DNA of 29,307 nt from a virus. This document shows, one piece after another, positions 15,119 through 23,530 of the stretch (within the stretch, counting starts at the first letter, position 1; each line of letters opens with the position of its first letter). The stretch is taken from positions 6,563-35,869 of the IMG/VR virus record IMGVR_UViG_3300000232_000003. One strand, 5' to 3'. The translations under genes were made by a program, and so were the position numbers. The notes below the pieces were generated by a model. The model had not been told where the DNA came from, made no database searches, and saw only the letters and a list, made by a program, of their open reading frames with translations.

Positions 15119-15744
15119 TGGCTGGAGTTTATGCTCAATTTACTGGTCAATGGCCAGAATTTAGGGTGATTATTAATAGTATGACACCGCGCATAAGAAT
15201 TGCTATTAAAGCAGCAGCAAGAAAGAATGCAAAGTTAATATTAAGGGAAGTTAAAAAAGGTATAAGAAGTCAAGCTCCAGGAGACAGAGCATTCCCTCCT
15301 TTACATCAAGTTACAATAATGGAAAAAATGGAAATAAGAGGAGTAGGTGGAGTAAAAGCTAAACAGGCGCTGATAAGGCATAGAGATTTAATCAATGCTT
15401 TAACTTATGAAGTAGAAGAAAATGGTTCTTTTAAAGTTGGTTTTCCAGAAGGTGCAACAAATAGGTATGGAATAAACATAAATATGATTGCTGCAGGGAT
15501 GGAAAAAGGTTTTACAATAAATGTTACTCCAAAGTTAAGAGACTATTTTGCAGCAAACGGTAGGCCGTTAAAATCATCAACTACTCATTTGGACATACCT
15601 GCAAGACCATTTTTTGAACCAGTATATAAGAAATTTAGAGATGAAATTGTTTTGAATTATGTAATAGCACTAGATGCAGTGTTTAGGGCTAATCCAAATC
15701 TTGGTGCTATTATTGGTACGGAAGGAGATGGTGGGGATGAGTAA
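15118..15744 (+). CDS. Neck / virion morphogenesis protein (HK97 gp10-like)
   Basis: A 208-residue protein, strongly basic at the N-terminus (RIRIAIKAAARKNAKLILRE, KKGIRSQAPGDRAFPPL) as in gp10/virion-morphogenesis proteins. A middle segment reads FKVGFPEGATNRYGI, and a C-terminal LDIPARPFFEPVYKKF matches the family's typical I-x-x-RPFF ending. It likely sits between head connector and tail terminator. It starts by stop-start overlap with the previous gene and ends eight bases inside the next. Confidence 0.7.
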   Translation: MAGVYAQFTGQWPEFRVIINSMTPRIRIAIKAAARKNAKLILREVKKGIRSQAPGDRAFPPLHQVTIMEKMEIRGVGGVKAKQALIRHRDLINALTYEVEENGSFKVGFPEGATNRYGININMIAAGMEKGFTINVTPKLRDYFAANGRPLKSSTTHLDIPARPFFEPVYKKFRDEIVLNYVIALDAVFRANPNLGAIIGTEGDGGDE

Positions 15745-16291
15745 AATATTAGTTAATGCAGTAAAAGAAATTGCTAAACTGCTTAAAGAAGATGTTTGTA
15801 AAAACGTCTCTTTCCATCCACAGTCAGATTTTGTTGAAATATCAAGTAGTAGAGAATATAAGTTTCCTGCAATCTTAATGCGAGGTCCAAGCATTAAAGA
15901 GGATTTAATATTTAGGTCAGAAGGTGGTTCTGTAGTCAAAGACTTAATTACTGGAGCGTATACAAAAACTCCAATGCCAGTAGTAAGTGATGTTTATTTT
16001 AGCATACTATTGTTAACAGAAGGCGATATAGAAGGGCTTGAAGCAATATCGAATATTATATCGTTTTTTGCAAAAACTACTCAAATAGAAGTTGCTGAGA
16101 GCGATACTGCACCTAAAAAGATATATAATGTTGTACTGATGGACCCAATTACCGAATCTACTACTGCAAATATTTCTGATATTACAAGATACGAAGGCAA
16201 GTTCTGTATCGAAGGTATAGAATTCTCGTCTGGTGATAATACTATAGGCAAGATTGCAATAGAAGTTAATCCTAACGTTAACCAATATTAA
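15737..16291 (+). CDS. Tail-completion / tail-terminator-like protein
   Basis: A 184-residue protein. ATG 15737 has AAGGAG nine bases upstream; an in-frame upstream ATG (15674) lies deep in the previous gene and is rejected. An N-terminal helix (NAVKEIAKLLKEDVCKN) precedes alternating strands (AILMRGPSIKEDLIF, MPVVSDVYFSILLL, GKFCIEGIEFSSGD). That is the pattern of YqbJ/gpU-like tail terminators that cap the tail tube and join it to the neck. Assignment is from fold pattern and position just before the sheath genes. Confidence 0.55.
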   Translation: MSKILVNAVKEIAKLLKEDVCKNVSFHPQSDFVEISSSREYKFPAILMRGPSIKEDLIFRSEGGSVVKDLITGAYTKTPMPVVSDVYFSILLLTEGDIEGLEAISNIISFFAKTTQIEVAESDTAPKKIYNVVLMDPITESTTANISDITRYEGKFCIEGIEFSSGDNTIGKIAIEVNPNVNQY

Positions 16292-16314
16292 ATATAGATG
16301 GGAGGTTATTAACT

Positions 16315-16590
16315 ATGTATGAGATTAAAAACCCTAATAATTTTCCTTTAACAATTAATTTAAAGGGAGATGCGTCAATACATCTTGGTCCTTTTGAGCA
16401 AAACAAAGAGATTAAAGAAGAGGACTTTGGTGCACCGGACCTTCAAACAAAAATTAAAAGGAAATTGGTTACAGTTACTTCTAGACCAGTTGTTAAGGAA
16501 GAAGTGAAAGAAGAAATAAAACAACATTCTTCGAGTCCTGTACCAAACAAAAAAATAAAGAAAGAGGAGGGAATAGCAGATGGCACATAA
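16315..16590 (+). CDS. Small protein preceding sheath
   Basis: A 91-residue protein with GGGAGGTTATT before ATG. The first half is beta-like (KNPNNFPLTINLKGDASIHL, LGPFEQNKEI) and the second a Lys/Glu-rich disordered tail. Small proteins with a similar beta core plus tail occur before sheath genes, but I cannot name the family. It overlaps the sheath start by 11 bases, and its end carries that gene's ribosome site. Confidence 0.55.
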   Translation: MYEIKNPNNFPLTINLKGDASIHLGPFEQNKEIKEEDFGAPDLQTKIKRKLVTVTSRPVVKEEVKEEIKQHSSSPVPNKKIKKEEGIADGT

Positions 16591-18097
16591 AACGCCTAAC
16601 GTTTACATTAACGAAGGCTCTGGTGGTTCTAAGCCTATAGAAGGCGCTTCAACTGGAATAGCCGCTTTTGTCGGTTGTGCTGAAAAAGGACCTGTAGGCG
16701 AAGCAGTCTTGGTAACAGGATTTGCAGAGTTTATAGAAAAATTTGGCAGTTACATCTCAACAGGTTGGCTTGCATACGCAGTTGAAAACTTCTTTATAGA
16801 AGCTGGCGGCGGAGCAAAATGTTATGTTGTAAGAACTGTGCATTATACAGATATAACTGATGCATCTACAAACACAAATGTAGTAGCTTCAGTAACTCTT
16901 GTAGATGCAACACCAACAACGCCTTTAGATTCATTAAAGGCAGAATCAGTAATTGAAGAAAACAGTGACTTAAAGGTTACTATTGCAAACGCAACTTCCG
17001 GCGCTACCAAATTCAAGGTAGAAATATACAAAGGAAGCGGTTCTACTGCAATTGCAACTTTGGATGAGCAAGATATTGACACTATCGACGGAGTGACTCT
17101 TGGTGGAGTTAAATTCACTAAGCTAGGTGCAAACAGACCAGTCAATATTTCAAAAGCAGCTTTAACAGGCGGTTCTACTGGACTTGCAAGTATATCTGAT
17201 AATGATTATATCGGAAGCGCTGCAAGTAACACTGGACTTTATGCTCTTGATTTTGTTGATGAAAACATGAATATCTCAATCCCTGGTGTTACAACAAGGA
17301 CTTCATTGCTCGGTGGAGCAGCTTATGCAGCAAACAGAAAATGTTTCTTCATAGGAGATATGCCTATTTCTCTTGACTATTCAGAAGCAAAAGATTTTAA
17401 ACTTGCTACTGGTGAATATGAAGGAGAAGCAGCATTAGATAATGCTTTCTTGGCAGTTTATTATCCTTGGTATTACATTAAGGACCCTGTAAGTGGTGGT
17501 AAGAAATTAATGGCCCCTTCAGCTGCTCTGTCTGGCATATATGCAAGGGTTGCCGGAACTAGAGGTGTCCATAAGGCACCTGCAGGTACAGAAGATGGTA
17601 AGTTAAGGTCTGCAATTGGTATTGAAAGAGTAATCAACGATACTCAACAGACTGAACTTAATCCAAATGGAATAAATGTTGTCAGATCGTTTTCAGATGC
17701 TGGCATAGTTGCATGGGGAGCAAGGACTACATCATCTGACCCGTTATGGAAGTACATCAATAACAGACTCCACTTTAATTTCATAGGTTCTTCATTGAAG
17801 AAAGGAACTAAATGGGCTGTTTTTGAACCAAATGATTCAATCCTTTGGGGAGCTTTAAAATTGGCAGCTAATTCTTTCCTTAATAAGGAATATAAGAAGG
17901 GTGCTTTCAATGATGGAGGAAGTGGAAAACCTGAGTTGGCATATTATGTAGTTTGCGATAGTGGCAACAACACATTAGCAACAATCGATGCTAGTGAAGT
18001 ACATCTAGATATCGGCGTAGCTGAATCTAAGCCTGGTGAGTTTATTGAAATAGGAATTAATCAATGGGATGGCGGAGCATCAGTCTCAGAGGGTTAA
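16580..18097 (+). CDS. Contractile tail sheath protein
   Basis: The 505-residue sheath subunit that contracts to drive the tube through the envelope. The N-terminus (HKTPNVYINEGSGGSKPIEG, STGIAAFVGCAEKGPVGEAV, NFFIEAGGGAKCYVVR) is diagnostic. A variable outer domain (~95-215) follows. The conserved core has LDNAFLAVYYPWYYI, LMAPSAALSGIYARV, GVHKAPAGTEDG, LNPNGINVVRSFSDAG and VAWGARTTSSDP, and ends in the C-terminal handshake arm (IGVAESKPGEFIEIGINQW). AGAGGAGGG precedes ATG. Next to the tube gene, as in all XkdK-like systems. Confidence 0.96.
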   Translation: MAHKTPNVYINEGSGGSKPIEGASTGIAAFVGCAEKGPVGEAVLVTGFAEFIEKFGSYISTGWLAYAVENFFIEAGGGAKCYVVRTVHYTDITDASTNTNVVASVTLVDATPTTPLDSLKAESVIEENSDLKVTIANATSGATKFKVEIYKGSGSTAIATLDEQDIDTIDGVTLGGVKFTKLGANRPVNISKAALTGGSTGLASISDNDYIGSAASNTGLYALDFVDENMNISIPGVTTRTSLLGGAAYAANRKCFFIGDMPISLDYSEAKDFKLATGEYEGEAALDNAFLAVYYPWYYIKDPVSGGKKLMAPSAALSGIYARVAGTRGVHKAPAGTEDGKLRSAIGIERVINDTQQTELNPNGINVVRSFSDAGIVAWGARTTSSDPLWKYINNRLHFNFIGSSLKKGTKWAVFEPNDSILWGALKLAANSFLNKEYKKGAFNDGGSGKPELAYYVVCDSGNNTLATIDASEVHLDIGVAESKPGEFIEIGINQWDGGASVSEG

Positions 18098-18124
18098 AAT
18101 TTGTTGAAGAGGAGGTAAACCAAA

Positions 18125-18604
18125 ATGGCAGCTGAAGCTTATAAGACTAATTATTACGACAAATATACATTTCTTGTCGTTATTGGCGGTTTCGTTAGAG
18201 CCGGCTTTTCAAAAGCTGATGGACTTGAAGAAAGTGCTGAAACAATTGAATATAACGAAGGTGGTCATCTAAGACCGCATAAAAGCCCAGGTAAAATCAA
18301 ATCAAAAGATTTAACTCTTGAACGCGGAGAGACAGATGCTTTTGATATGTTTGACTGGTGGAAGAAAGTTGCAGATAGAGCAGCAGATTCTGGTGGAGTA
18401 GTTGATACTGACTACAAAAAAGATATCCAGATAATTCAGATCGATCGCGGTGGTACTACAAGGAAAACTTGGAACGTCTATGGATGTTGGCCAAATTCCT
18501 TTGGAGTAGATGACTGGGATGGCGGTTCTTCAGAGAAACACGTTGAAAAGCTTGTTCTTGTTAACGACGGAATTGAACCTATTGCAGGAACATCTAAGAC
18601 GTAA
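18125..18604 (+). CDS. Tail tube protein
   Basis: A 159-residue tube subunit with GAGGAGGTAA before ATG. Typical gp19/XkdM-like features are the N-terminal YDKYTFLVVIGGFVRAGFSK, the GLEESAETIEYNEGGH segment, the PHKSPGKIKSKDLTLERG loop and FDMFDWWKKV, then RKTWNVYGCWPNSFG. Hexamer rings stack inside the sheath, with length set by the tape measure. It is followed at once by a strong terminator. Confidence 0.93.
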   Translation: MAAEAYKTNYYDKYTFLVVIGGFVRAGFSKADGLEESAETIEYNEGGHLRPHKSPGKIKSKDLTLERGETDAFDMFDWWKKVADRAADSGGVVDTDYKKDIQIIQIDRGGTTRKTWNVYGCWPNSFGVDDWDGGSSEKHVEKLVLVNDGIEPIAGTSKT

Positions 18605-18654
18605 GAAATTGAGCATGCCTATCGCTTAGTTTAAAATTTCAAATTTAAAAGTTC

Positions 18655-18690
18655 AATGCCTTCATAATAAAATATGAAGGCATTTTGCTT
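18655..18690 (+). terminator. Intrinsic terminator after tube gene
   Basis: AATGCCTTCATA (18655-18666) and TATGAAGGCATT (18673-18684) form a perfect 12-base stem with a six-base loop, followed by TTGCTTTG. It lies about 50 bases after the tube stop. The T-run is interrupted, so partial termination or RNA protection is also possible. Confidence 0.75.
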
Positions 18691-18722
18691 TGTAGTAAAA
18701 TAAAATAAATGGAGGCGTATTT

Positions 18723-19496
18723 ATGTCAGATTTAGAAAAGAAAAATGATAACATTGACGGTGAAAGCAATGTTATACCAATGGAAAAGAAGCCTGAAGAA
18801 AAGAAATTAACTTCAGAAGTTGTACCTCTACCATCAGGTCATTGGGTTGAATTAAGAGGTATGAAGACACAGGAAATGGACATCTTAGCAAACAAAAAGG
18901 CTATGAGAGATGGAGAAGGTATTAACGACATTGCAAAAAATTGTATTATGTCGGCATCTGAAGGATTTAATTATGATACTGCACTTCAGGGTGACAGATA
19001 TGTAATTACAATCAATATCAGAAGAATCACATACAAAGGACCGTATTCATTTGAAGTAGAATGCCCAATTTGCGGAGACAAACATGAATATAATGTTAAG
19101 CTTCAGGATTTGGAAATTACTCTTCTTAATGGAAGACAAACAAGAGATATAGAGTTTACTTTTCCAGTATGCGGTAAGAAAATCAAATATCACATCCCTA
19201 CCGGTGCTGATGAAGCTGAACTTATGAAAGTAAGAAAGCAATATCCTGACAATATAGTTACACTGTCATTAATGATTGACACTGACTGGGTTGAAGGAAT
19301 GCCATTTAAAGACCTTGAATTCTTCAAGAATCTTGATGCTGAAGATGTTTTGGCATATCAGGAAGACCTTGATGAACATAATTGCGGTGTAGAAACTACA
19401 CTCAATCTGAAATGTCCTGTTGAAAAGGAAGAGTTTGAAACTGAACTTCCTATTACAAAGGATTTTTTCTTACCCAAAAAAGCAAAGAAGCGCTAA
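18723..19496 (+). CDS. Tail assembly chaperone, unshifted product
   Basis: A 257-residue protein encoded between tube and tape measure, the fixed place of tail chaperones (lambda G role). It has GGAGGCG before ATG. After a disordered acidic/basic N-terminus come PSGHWVELRGMKTQEMDILA and a zinc-binding-like core: CPICGDKHEY (~115-124), PVCGKK and KCPVEKEEFE, as in T4 gp26-like or related chaperones of myoviruses. Its end overlaps a second open frame in the -1 register, so this is the short form. It likely coats the tape measure before tube assembly. Confidence 0.8.
   Translation: MSDLEKKNDNIDGESNVIPMEKKPEEKKLTSEVVPLPSGHWVELRGMKTQEMDILANKKAMRDGEGINDIAKNCIMSASEGFNYDTALQGDRYVITINIRRITYKGPYSFEVECPICGDKHEYNVKLQDLEITLLNGRQTRDIEFTFPVCGKKIKYHIPTGADEAELMKVRKQYPDNIVTLSLMIDTDWVEGMPFKDLEFFKNLDAEDVLAYQEDLDEHNCGVETTLNLKCPVEKEEFETELPITKDFFLPKKAKKR
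19463..19469 (+). promoter_or_regulatory. Probable -1 frameshift site T TTT TTC
   Basis: Zero-frame codons GAT TTT TTC give T TTT TTC, an exact X XXY YYZ slippery heptamer, 25 bases before the TAA of the chaperone gene. The -1 frame is open from 19445 to 19645, covering the site. Confidence 0.75.
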
Positions 19497-19648
19497 GAGA
19501 AGAAATCTTCACACTTGCTTATGGAGGGTTGGTAACAATCAATTACAAAGATGTCATGGAGTGGAGTGAAGAAGAGCGAACATGGTATCTTGAAAGACTA
19601 ATTGACGAAAAAGAAAAAGAGAAATCTGCTATGAATAAGAAACCATAA
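19469..19648 (+). CDS. Tail assembly chaperone, -1 frameshift extension
   Basis: If ribosomes slip at 19463-19469, 249 residues of the chaperone continue for 59 codons to TAA 19646, giving a 308-residue long form (lambda GT role). The extension reads REEIFTLAYGGL, YKDVMEWSEEERTWYLERLI, then a Lys/Glu end. This matches the second chaperone domain of myoviruses, with its DV-x-x-M-x-x-x-ER-x-x-Y-x-x-x-L pattern. No in-frame start with ribosome site was found in it (the nearest ATG, 19557, is too late to include the domain), so it is best read as a fusion extension rather than a separate gene. Confidence 0.75.
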   Translation, partial: LTQKSKEALREEIFTLAYGGLVTINYKDVMEWSEEERTWYLERLIDEKEKEKSAMNKKP

Positions 19649-19667
19649 AGGGAATGGGGTGAAATGA

Positions 19668-22600
19668 TTGGGCTTAAATACACTAGGACTTGGAATAATT
19701 CTATCATTAAGAGATGGAGCTTCAATTCCTGCAGCCCGTGCTGCTACATCGCTCGGACAACTTGATAGAGCCGCGCAGAGATTTTCGACAAGTTTTAATT
19801 CTGCAATGGCTACTGCCTTTGAAGGCATGAATATGGTTGCCGCAGGCACATTGATAGCAGCAGCCCCTATTGCATTCGTAAAGTCAACGCTTAAAACTCA
19901 AAAGGCGTTGGCTTACGTTGCTTCTTCAGGAGTTAAAGACTTAAACAGAATGAAAGAAGCTGCTGAAGATTTTACAAACACTTGGGCTGGCACTACGCAA
20001 GAGTCATTTTTAAATAGTTTATATGAAATAAAATCTGGTTTGTATACATTGACTGACGAAATGGTCGCTAAAATGACAACTACTACAGGCGTCTTGGCAA
20101 AAGCTACAAAATCAACTGTAGATGAAATGCAATCTTTATTACCAATCATGTGGGGTATATTAAGACCAGCAAGAGGGGGTATTACAGATGAAGCATTTAT
20201 GAATGAATTAGCCGGCGGTCTAGCATATTCTGTTAAGATATACAGAGCAACCGGTAAATATATGGGCGATGCGTTCTCACAAGCGACTTCTATTGCAACT
20301 CAGCAAGGTATTTCAATGGAAGAACAGTTTGCAGTATTAGGTCAGTTACAACAAACAATGACTGGTTCTGAAGCTGGTACTAAAATGAGAGCCTTAGCTG
20401 TAAACGTACCGAGAGGTGTTGAACTTGCTAAAAAACATGACATCGATATTCAATTGACAGATACCAAAGGTATGATTCTACCTTTGATTGATATAATTAG
20501 CAATGTAAGAAGCAAATATGGTGAAAGATTAAATGCCGATGCAATGGAAGAAGTAAGAAAAGTATTTGGTTCTAGAGAAGCAACCTCAACAATCATTAAC
20601 TTACTTCCATACGTTGACAAAATGAGACAGGACTCTGCAGATATTAGAAAAGCAATGTCAGAAGGTATGCCTGTAGCTATGGAAATGGCAAAGACTGCTG
20701 CAGACCAAATGGGAGATTCTTGGGAGGTATTTGCACAGAGAATAAATAACTTAAAACAATCCATCGGAGAAGCTATAATACCATTCTTTATGCCTATTTT
20801 AAATTTCGTAGGAAACATTGTTATAGGCCTTCAAAAGTTGGCTAAACAGTATCCTGGATTCATTAGACTTATAACTGCATTTGCATCCTTAATATCAATA
20901 ATGTTAATAACTGTTGGAGCTGTATATATTCTTTCAGCTGCATTCCAGATAATAAATGCTGCAATGTTATTAATGAAATCAAGAGTTGCATTGTTAAGGG
21001 CAGAGTTTATGAAGTTTATGATAACGATGTGGCCATTGCTATTAATGGCTGGTCTGTTTTATATAGCTTTTAAAACGAACTTTATGGGTGTTGCTGATAT
21101 ATTTAATAATACACTTAAGTCAATACAGAAGTTCTTTAATAATGTAAAAATGGTATTTGATGGATTAAAAGAACTGATTAGTACATTCGCAGATGATAAA
21201 GGTATGATATCAGAAGAAATGAGACAGAAACTTGTAGATGCTGGTTTGTGGGATATAACAAAGAAAGTATTTATGATATACACAAGACTTAGATATCTAT
21301 GGGATGGTATGAAAGAAGGATTTAAAGACTTTTGGACTACTCTTGTTGCTATATTAAAACCTATAAAAGAGGCATTAGTAGAATATGTATTAAAACCTCT
21401 TGCAGGTTTGTTGGCTAAATTTGGAATTGTATTACCGGTATTGGATAAACTTATTGCACCAAATCAAGAAAATGCAAATACTTGGAAAGAAGTTGGTTAT
21501 TGGATTGGAGTGGTTGCAGGAGCCCTAATGACTTTAGCACTTGCTGCTAAAATAATAGGACCTTTAATTTCTATAGGTAAGTTTATATTCAGTATTGTAA
21601 AGAATATTGCTAGACTTGTAAGAGGAGTTATGACATTCGGTAAAATCTTAATACAAGTTGGTAGATTTATTTGGATGGCGTTTATGTGGGTAGCTGGTGT
21701 AGTAGCTGCTATCTTAGGTATTCCTGTATGGTTAGCGGCTGTTATAATAGCAGCTATAGTTATAATAATCGTTTTGATAGTAGTATTTAGAAAACAAATA
21801 TGGGGATTCTTGGTATGGTTGTGGGGAGCTATCGTTGATATATTCTGGACATGTATAGATGCAATCGTTGGTTTCTTCAAATGGTTATGGAGTGCTATCG
21901 TAACAGGTTGGAACGCAATGATTGGATTCTTTGTATGGTTAGGACAAACTATAGGCGCTGGTTTTATGTGGTTAGTAGACCAAGTAGTAGGATTCTTCGT
22001 ATTCCTGTGGGATTGCATAAAGGCTGGAGCAAATGCTTTCTGGAACTTCTTAAAATGGTTAGGACAGCAGATTGCTGCTGGATTTAAATGGGTAGTAGAC
22101 AAGATATTTGGATTCTTTACATGGGTATGGGATGGCATTAAAGCAGGTGCATCATTATTCTGGGATGGTTTAAAAGCACTTGGTTCTGGAGCTTTCGATG
22201 GTATTAAGACTATATGGAATGGATTAACTAAAGTATTTAGTACTATATGGGATACGATTAAATCTGTTGCATCTGGCTTCTTTGATTGGATTGCTGGAAA
22301 ATTCAAATGGATTACTGATAAAATAGATACAGTCAAAGGTGTTTTTAGTACTGTTGGAGATACTGCTGGCGGAGTAGTAGATTGGGTTGGTAGCAAAATG
22401 CCTTGGAATGCTAAGGGCGGTATATATGGTGGCCCTTCAATCATAGGTGTTGGAGAAGTACCAGGAGTACAAGAAGCAGCAATCCCATTATCCGGACAAC
22501 ACATGATGCCATTTGCAAGGGCCATTGCGGATGTTATGCCTGAACCTGTATTAGATGGGCCAAAAACAGGCGTCAGTGGTAGCACAATCAACACAGTAAT

Positions 22601-22769
22601 AAATAACAATTATAACACACAAAATATTGACCAGACAGAGTCTAACAGAGGTTCGGGCTCAGGTTCTTCTGAACCTAGAAAAGTTATTATTGAAGTACCA
22701 GTAAAGATTAATAATAGAGAAATAGCAAGAGCGACAGCAGAATATTTAGATGAACAGAAAAGAAGGTGA
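19668..22769 (+). CDS. Tape measure protein
   Basis: A 1033-residue protein with a TTG start after GGGGTGA; an out-of-frame ATG at 19664 leads to an early stop. Residues ~60-400 match the tape-measure N-terminal domain (AEDFTNTWAGTTQESFLNSL, GTKMRALAVNVPRG, EVRKVFGSREATSTIINLL). Hydrophobic segments follow (~405-435, 455-475, 625-645, 685-710). A Trp-rich repeat region spans ~712-855, and the C-terminus (KGGIYGGPSIIGVGEVPGVQ, PLSGQHMMPFARAIADVM) is typical. It sets tail length (about 1.5 A per residue, so roughly 150 nm) and is ejected into the cell envelope ahead of DNA. Confidence 0.93.
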   Translation: MGLNTLGLGIILSLRDGASIPAARAATSLGQLDRAAQRFSTSFNSAMATAFEGMNMVAAGTLIAAAPIAFVKSTLKTQKALAYVASSGVKDLNRMKEAAEDFTNTWAGTTQESFLNSLYEIKSGLYTLTDEMVAKMTTTTGVLAKATKSTVDEMQSLLPIMWGILRPARGGITDEAFMNELAGGLAYSVKIYRATGKYMGDAFSQATSIATQQGISMEEQFAVLGQLQQTMTGSEAGTKMRALAVNVPRGVELAKKHDIDIQLTDTKGMILPLIDIISNVRSKYGERLNADAMEEVRKVFGSREATSTIINLLPYVDKMRQDSADIRKAMSEGMPVAMEMAKTAADQMGDSWEVFAQRINNLKQSIGEAIIPFFMPILNFVGNIVIGLQKLAKQYPGFIRLITAFASLISIMLITVGAVYILSAAFQIINAAMLLMKSRVALLRAEFMKFMITMWPLLLMAGLFYIAFKTNFMGVADIFNNTLKSIQKFFNNVKMVFDGLKELISTFADDKGMISEEMRQKLVDAGLWDITKKVFMIYTRLRYLWDGMKEGFKDFWTTLVAILKPIKEALVEYVLKPLAGLLAKFGIVLPVLDKLIAPNQENANTWKEVGYWIGVVAGALMTLALAAKIIGPLISIGKFIFSIVKNIARLVRGVMTFGKILIQVGRFIWMAFMWVAGVVAAILGIPVWLAAVIIAAIVIIIVLIVVFRKQIWGFLVWLWGAIVDIFWTCIDAIVGFFKWLWSAIVTGWNAMIGFFVWLGQTIGAGFMWLVDQVVGFFVFLWDCIKAGANAFWNFLKWLGQQIAAGFKWVVDKIFGFFTWVWDGIKAGASLFWDGLKALGSGAFDGIKTIWNGLTKVFSTIWDTIKSVASGFFDWIAGKFKWITDKIDTVKGVFSTVGDTAGGVVDWVGSKMPWNAKGGIYGGPSIIGVGEVPGVQEAAIPLSGQHMMPFARAIADVMPEPVLDGPKTGVSGSTINTVINNNYNTQNIDQTESNRGSGSGSSEPRKVIIEVPVKINNREIARATAEYLDEQKRR
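21870..22229 (+). repeat. Three 40-codon Trp-rich repeats in tape measure gene
   Basis: Units begin at 21870, 21990 and 22110. Each is an 18-residue part (GFFKWLW, GFFVFLW, GFFTWVW starts) plus a 22-residue part (GFFVWLGQTIGAGF, NFLKWLGQQIAAGF, then a diverged DGLKALGSGAFDG). A partial unit (GFLVWLWGAIVDIFW) starts at 21804. The first two full units are also similar as DNA (GGTTAGGACA blocks), which implies tandem duplication. Confidence 0.75.
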
Positions 22770-22773
22770 TTAA

Positions 22774-23223
22774 ATGAGTGTTCATGAAAGAGTTTTTAAA
22801 GGTGCTATAATTGATATGAATACAGCAGAGATTAAGAAATATCAATACAATCCAGAAGGTTTTTCTGTAAGCAAGTCTATGAATTATGCAGCAATAACTA
22901 TTCCGGGACTTGATAGGCCAATTTATCAATTCGTTTCTGGTGGTGAAGACGTAATTGATTTAAAATTATTTCTAAACGCGCTTAATCACCCTAGAGGTGG
23001 TCAAGGCATATTGTCAGAATATACTTGGTTTAAAGACAGAACGCAAGTAACAAGGTCTGGCAATATGCTTAAAGTACCACCGCCAAAAGTATTATGGGTA
23101 TGGCCGAATATAGGTTCTGCAAAATGTATTATGTCGTCATGCAATATTGAATGGACTGCATTTTTTAAAGATGGTTTTCCAAAACTTGGAGAAATGACTA
23201 TAGAATTGAAAAAATCTTATTAG
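22774..23223 (+). CDS. CIS tube-type baseplate adaptor (XkdP N-domain-like)
   Basis: A 149-residue protein with AAGGTGATTAA before ATG. It matches the N-terminal tube-fold domain of contractile-injection adaptor proteins (Afp7/XkdP type): YQYNPEGFSVSKSMNYAAIT, IPGLDRPIYQFVSGGEDVI, LKLFLNALNH, then VPPPKVLWVWPN and SCNIEWTAFFKDG with a TIEL end. It would join the tail tube to the hub. XkdP-like proteins normally carry a LysM domain after this one; here that part is absent and the next gene encodes a small LysM/gp53-like protein. Confidence 0.75.
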   Translation: MSVHERVFKGAIIDMNTAEIKKYQYNPEGFSVSKSMNYAAITIPGLDRPIYQFVSGGEDVIDLKLFLNALNHPRGGQGILSEYTWFKDRTQVTRSGNMLKVPPPKVLWVWPNIGSAKCIMSSCNIEWTAFFKDGFPKLGEMTIELKKSY

Positions 23224-23236
23224 GAGGTGAATAATA

Positions 23237-23530
23237 ATGTCAGTATTAGTTGGTTCTAGATACGAAGGCGCAAGAGTATATAGTGAAGACAATAAGTATT
23301 ATATAGGTTCAAGGACTATTCTTGAATATAAAGAATATTCTGATAATATTATTCATACCACTATAGAAAACGAAAGACTTGACCAAATAGCATATAGATA
23401 TTGGAAAAATGTAAATTGGTGGTATATAATTTGTGATTGGAATAATATATTCAATCCTACTGAACCGTTAGAAGCAAATAGAATACTTATTTTACCTAGT
23501 TATAATAGGATTATTGGAGGCGAGTTATAA
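23237..23530 (+). CDS. gp53/LysM-like baseplate protein
   Basis: A 97-residue protein with a perfect AGGAGGTGA before ATG. The C-terminal half (IHTTIENERLDQIAYRYWKN, WWYIICDWNNIFNP, LEANRILILPSYN) has the helix-turn LysM-like pattern of T4 gp53-type wedge proteins. It probably glues wedges to the hub or completes the preceding adaptor. Its stop overlaps the next start (TAATG). Confidence 0.7.
   Translation: MSVLVGSRYEGARVYSEDNKYYIGSRTILEYKEYSDNIIHTTIENERLDQIAYRYWKNVNWWYIICDWNNIFNPTEPLEANRILILPSYNRIIGGEL

Noticed and set aside
15674-15736. Earlier ATG for the tail-completion gene
   Set aside because: Lies within the previous gene, lacks a ribosome site; AAGGAG before 15737 decides the start.
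19476-19482. AAAAAAG as the frameshift site
   Set aside because: Its codon phase does not fit X XXY YYZ from the zero frame; T TTT TTC at 19463 does.
21497-22609. 370-codon open frame on the minus strand
   Set aside because: It is a shadow of the Trp-rich tape measure region (TGG-rich codons read as Pro/His on the other strand), has low-complexity composition, and no ribosome site was seen.
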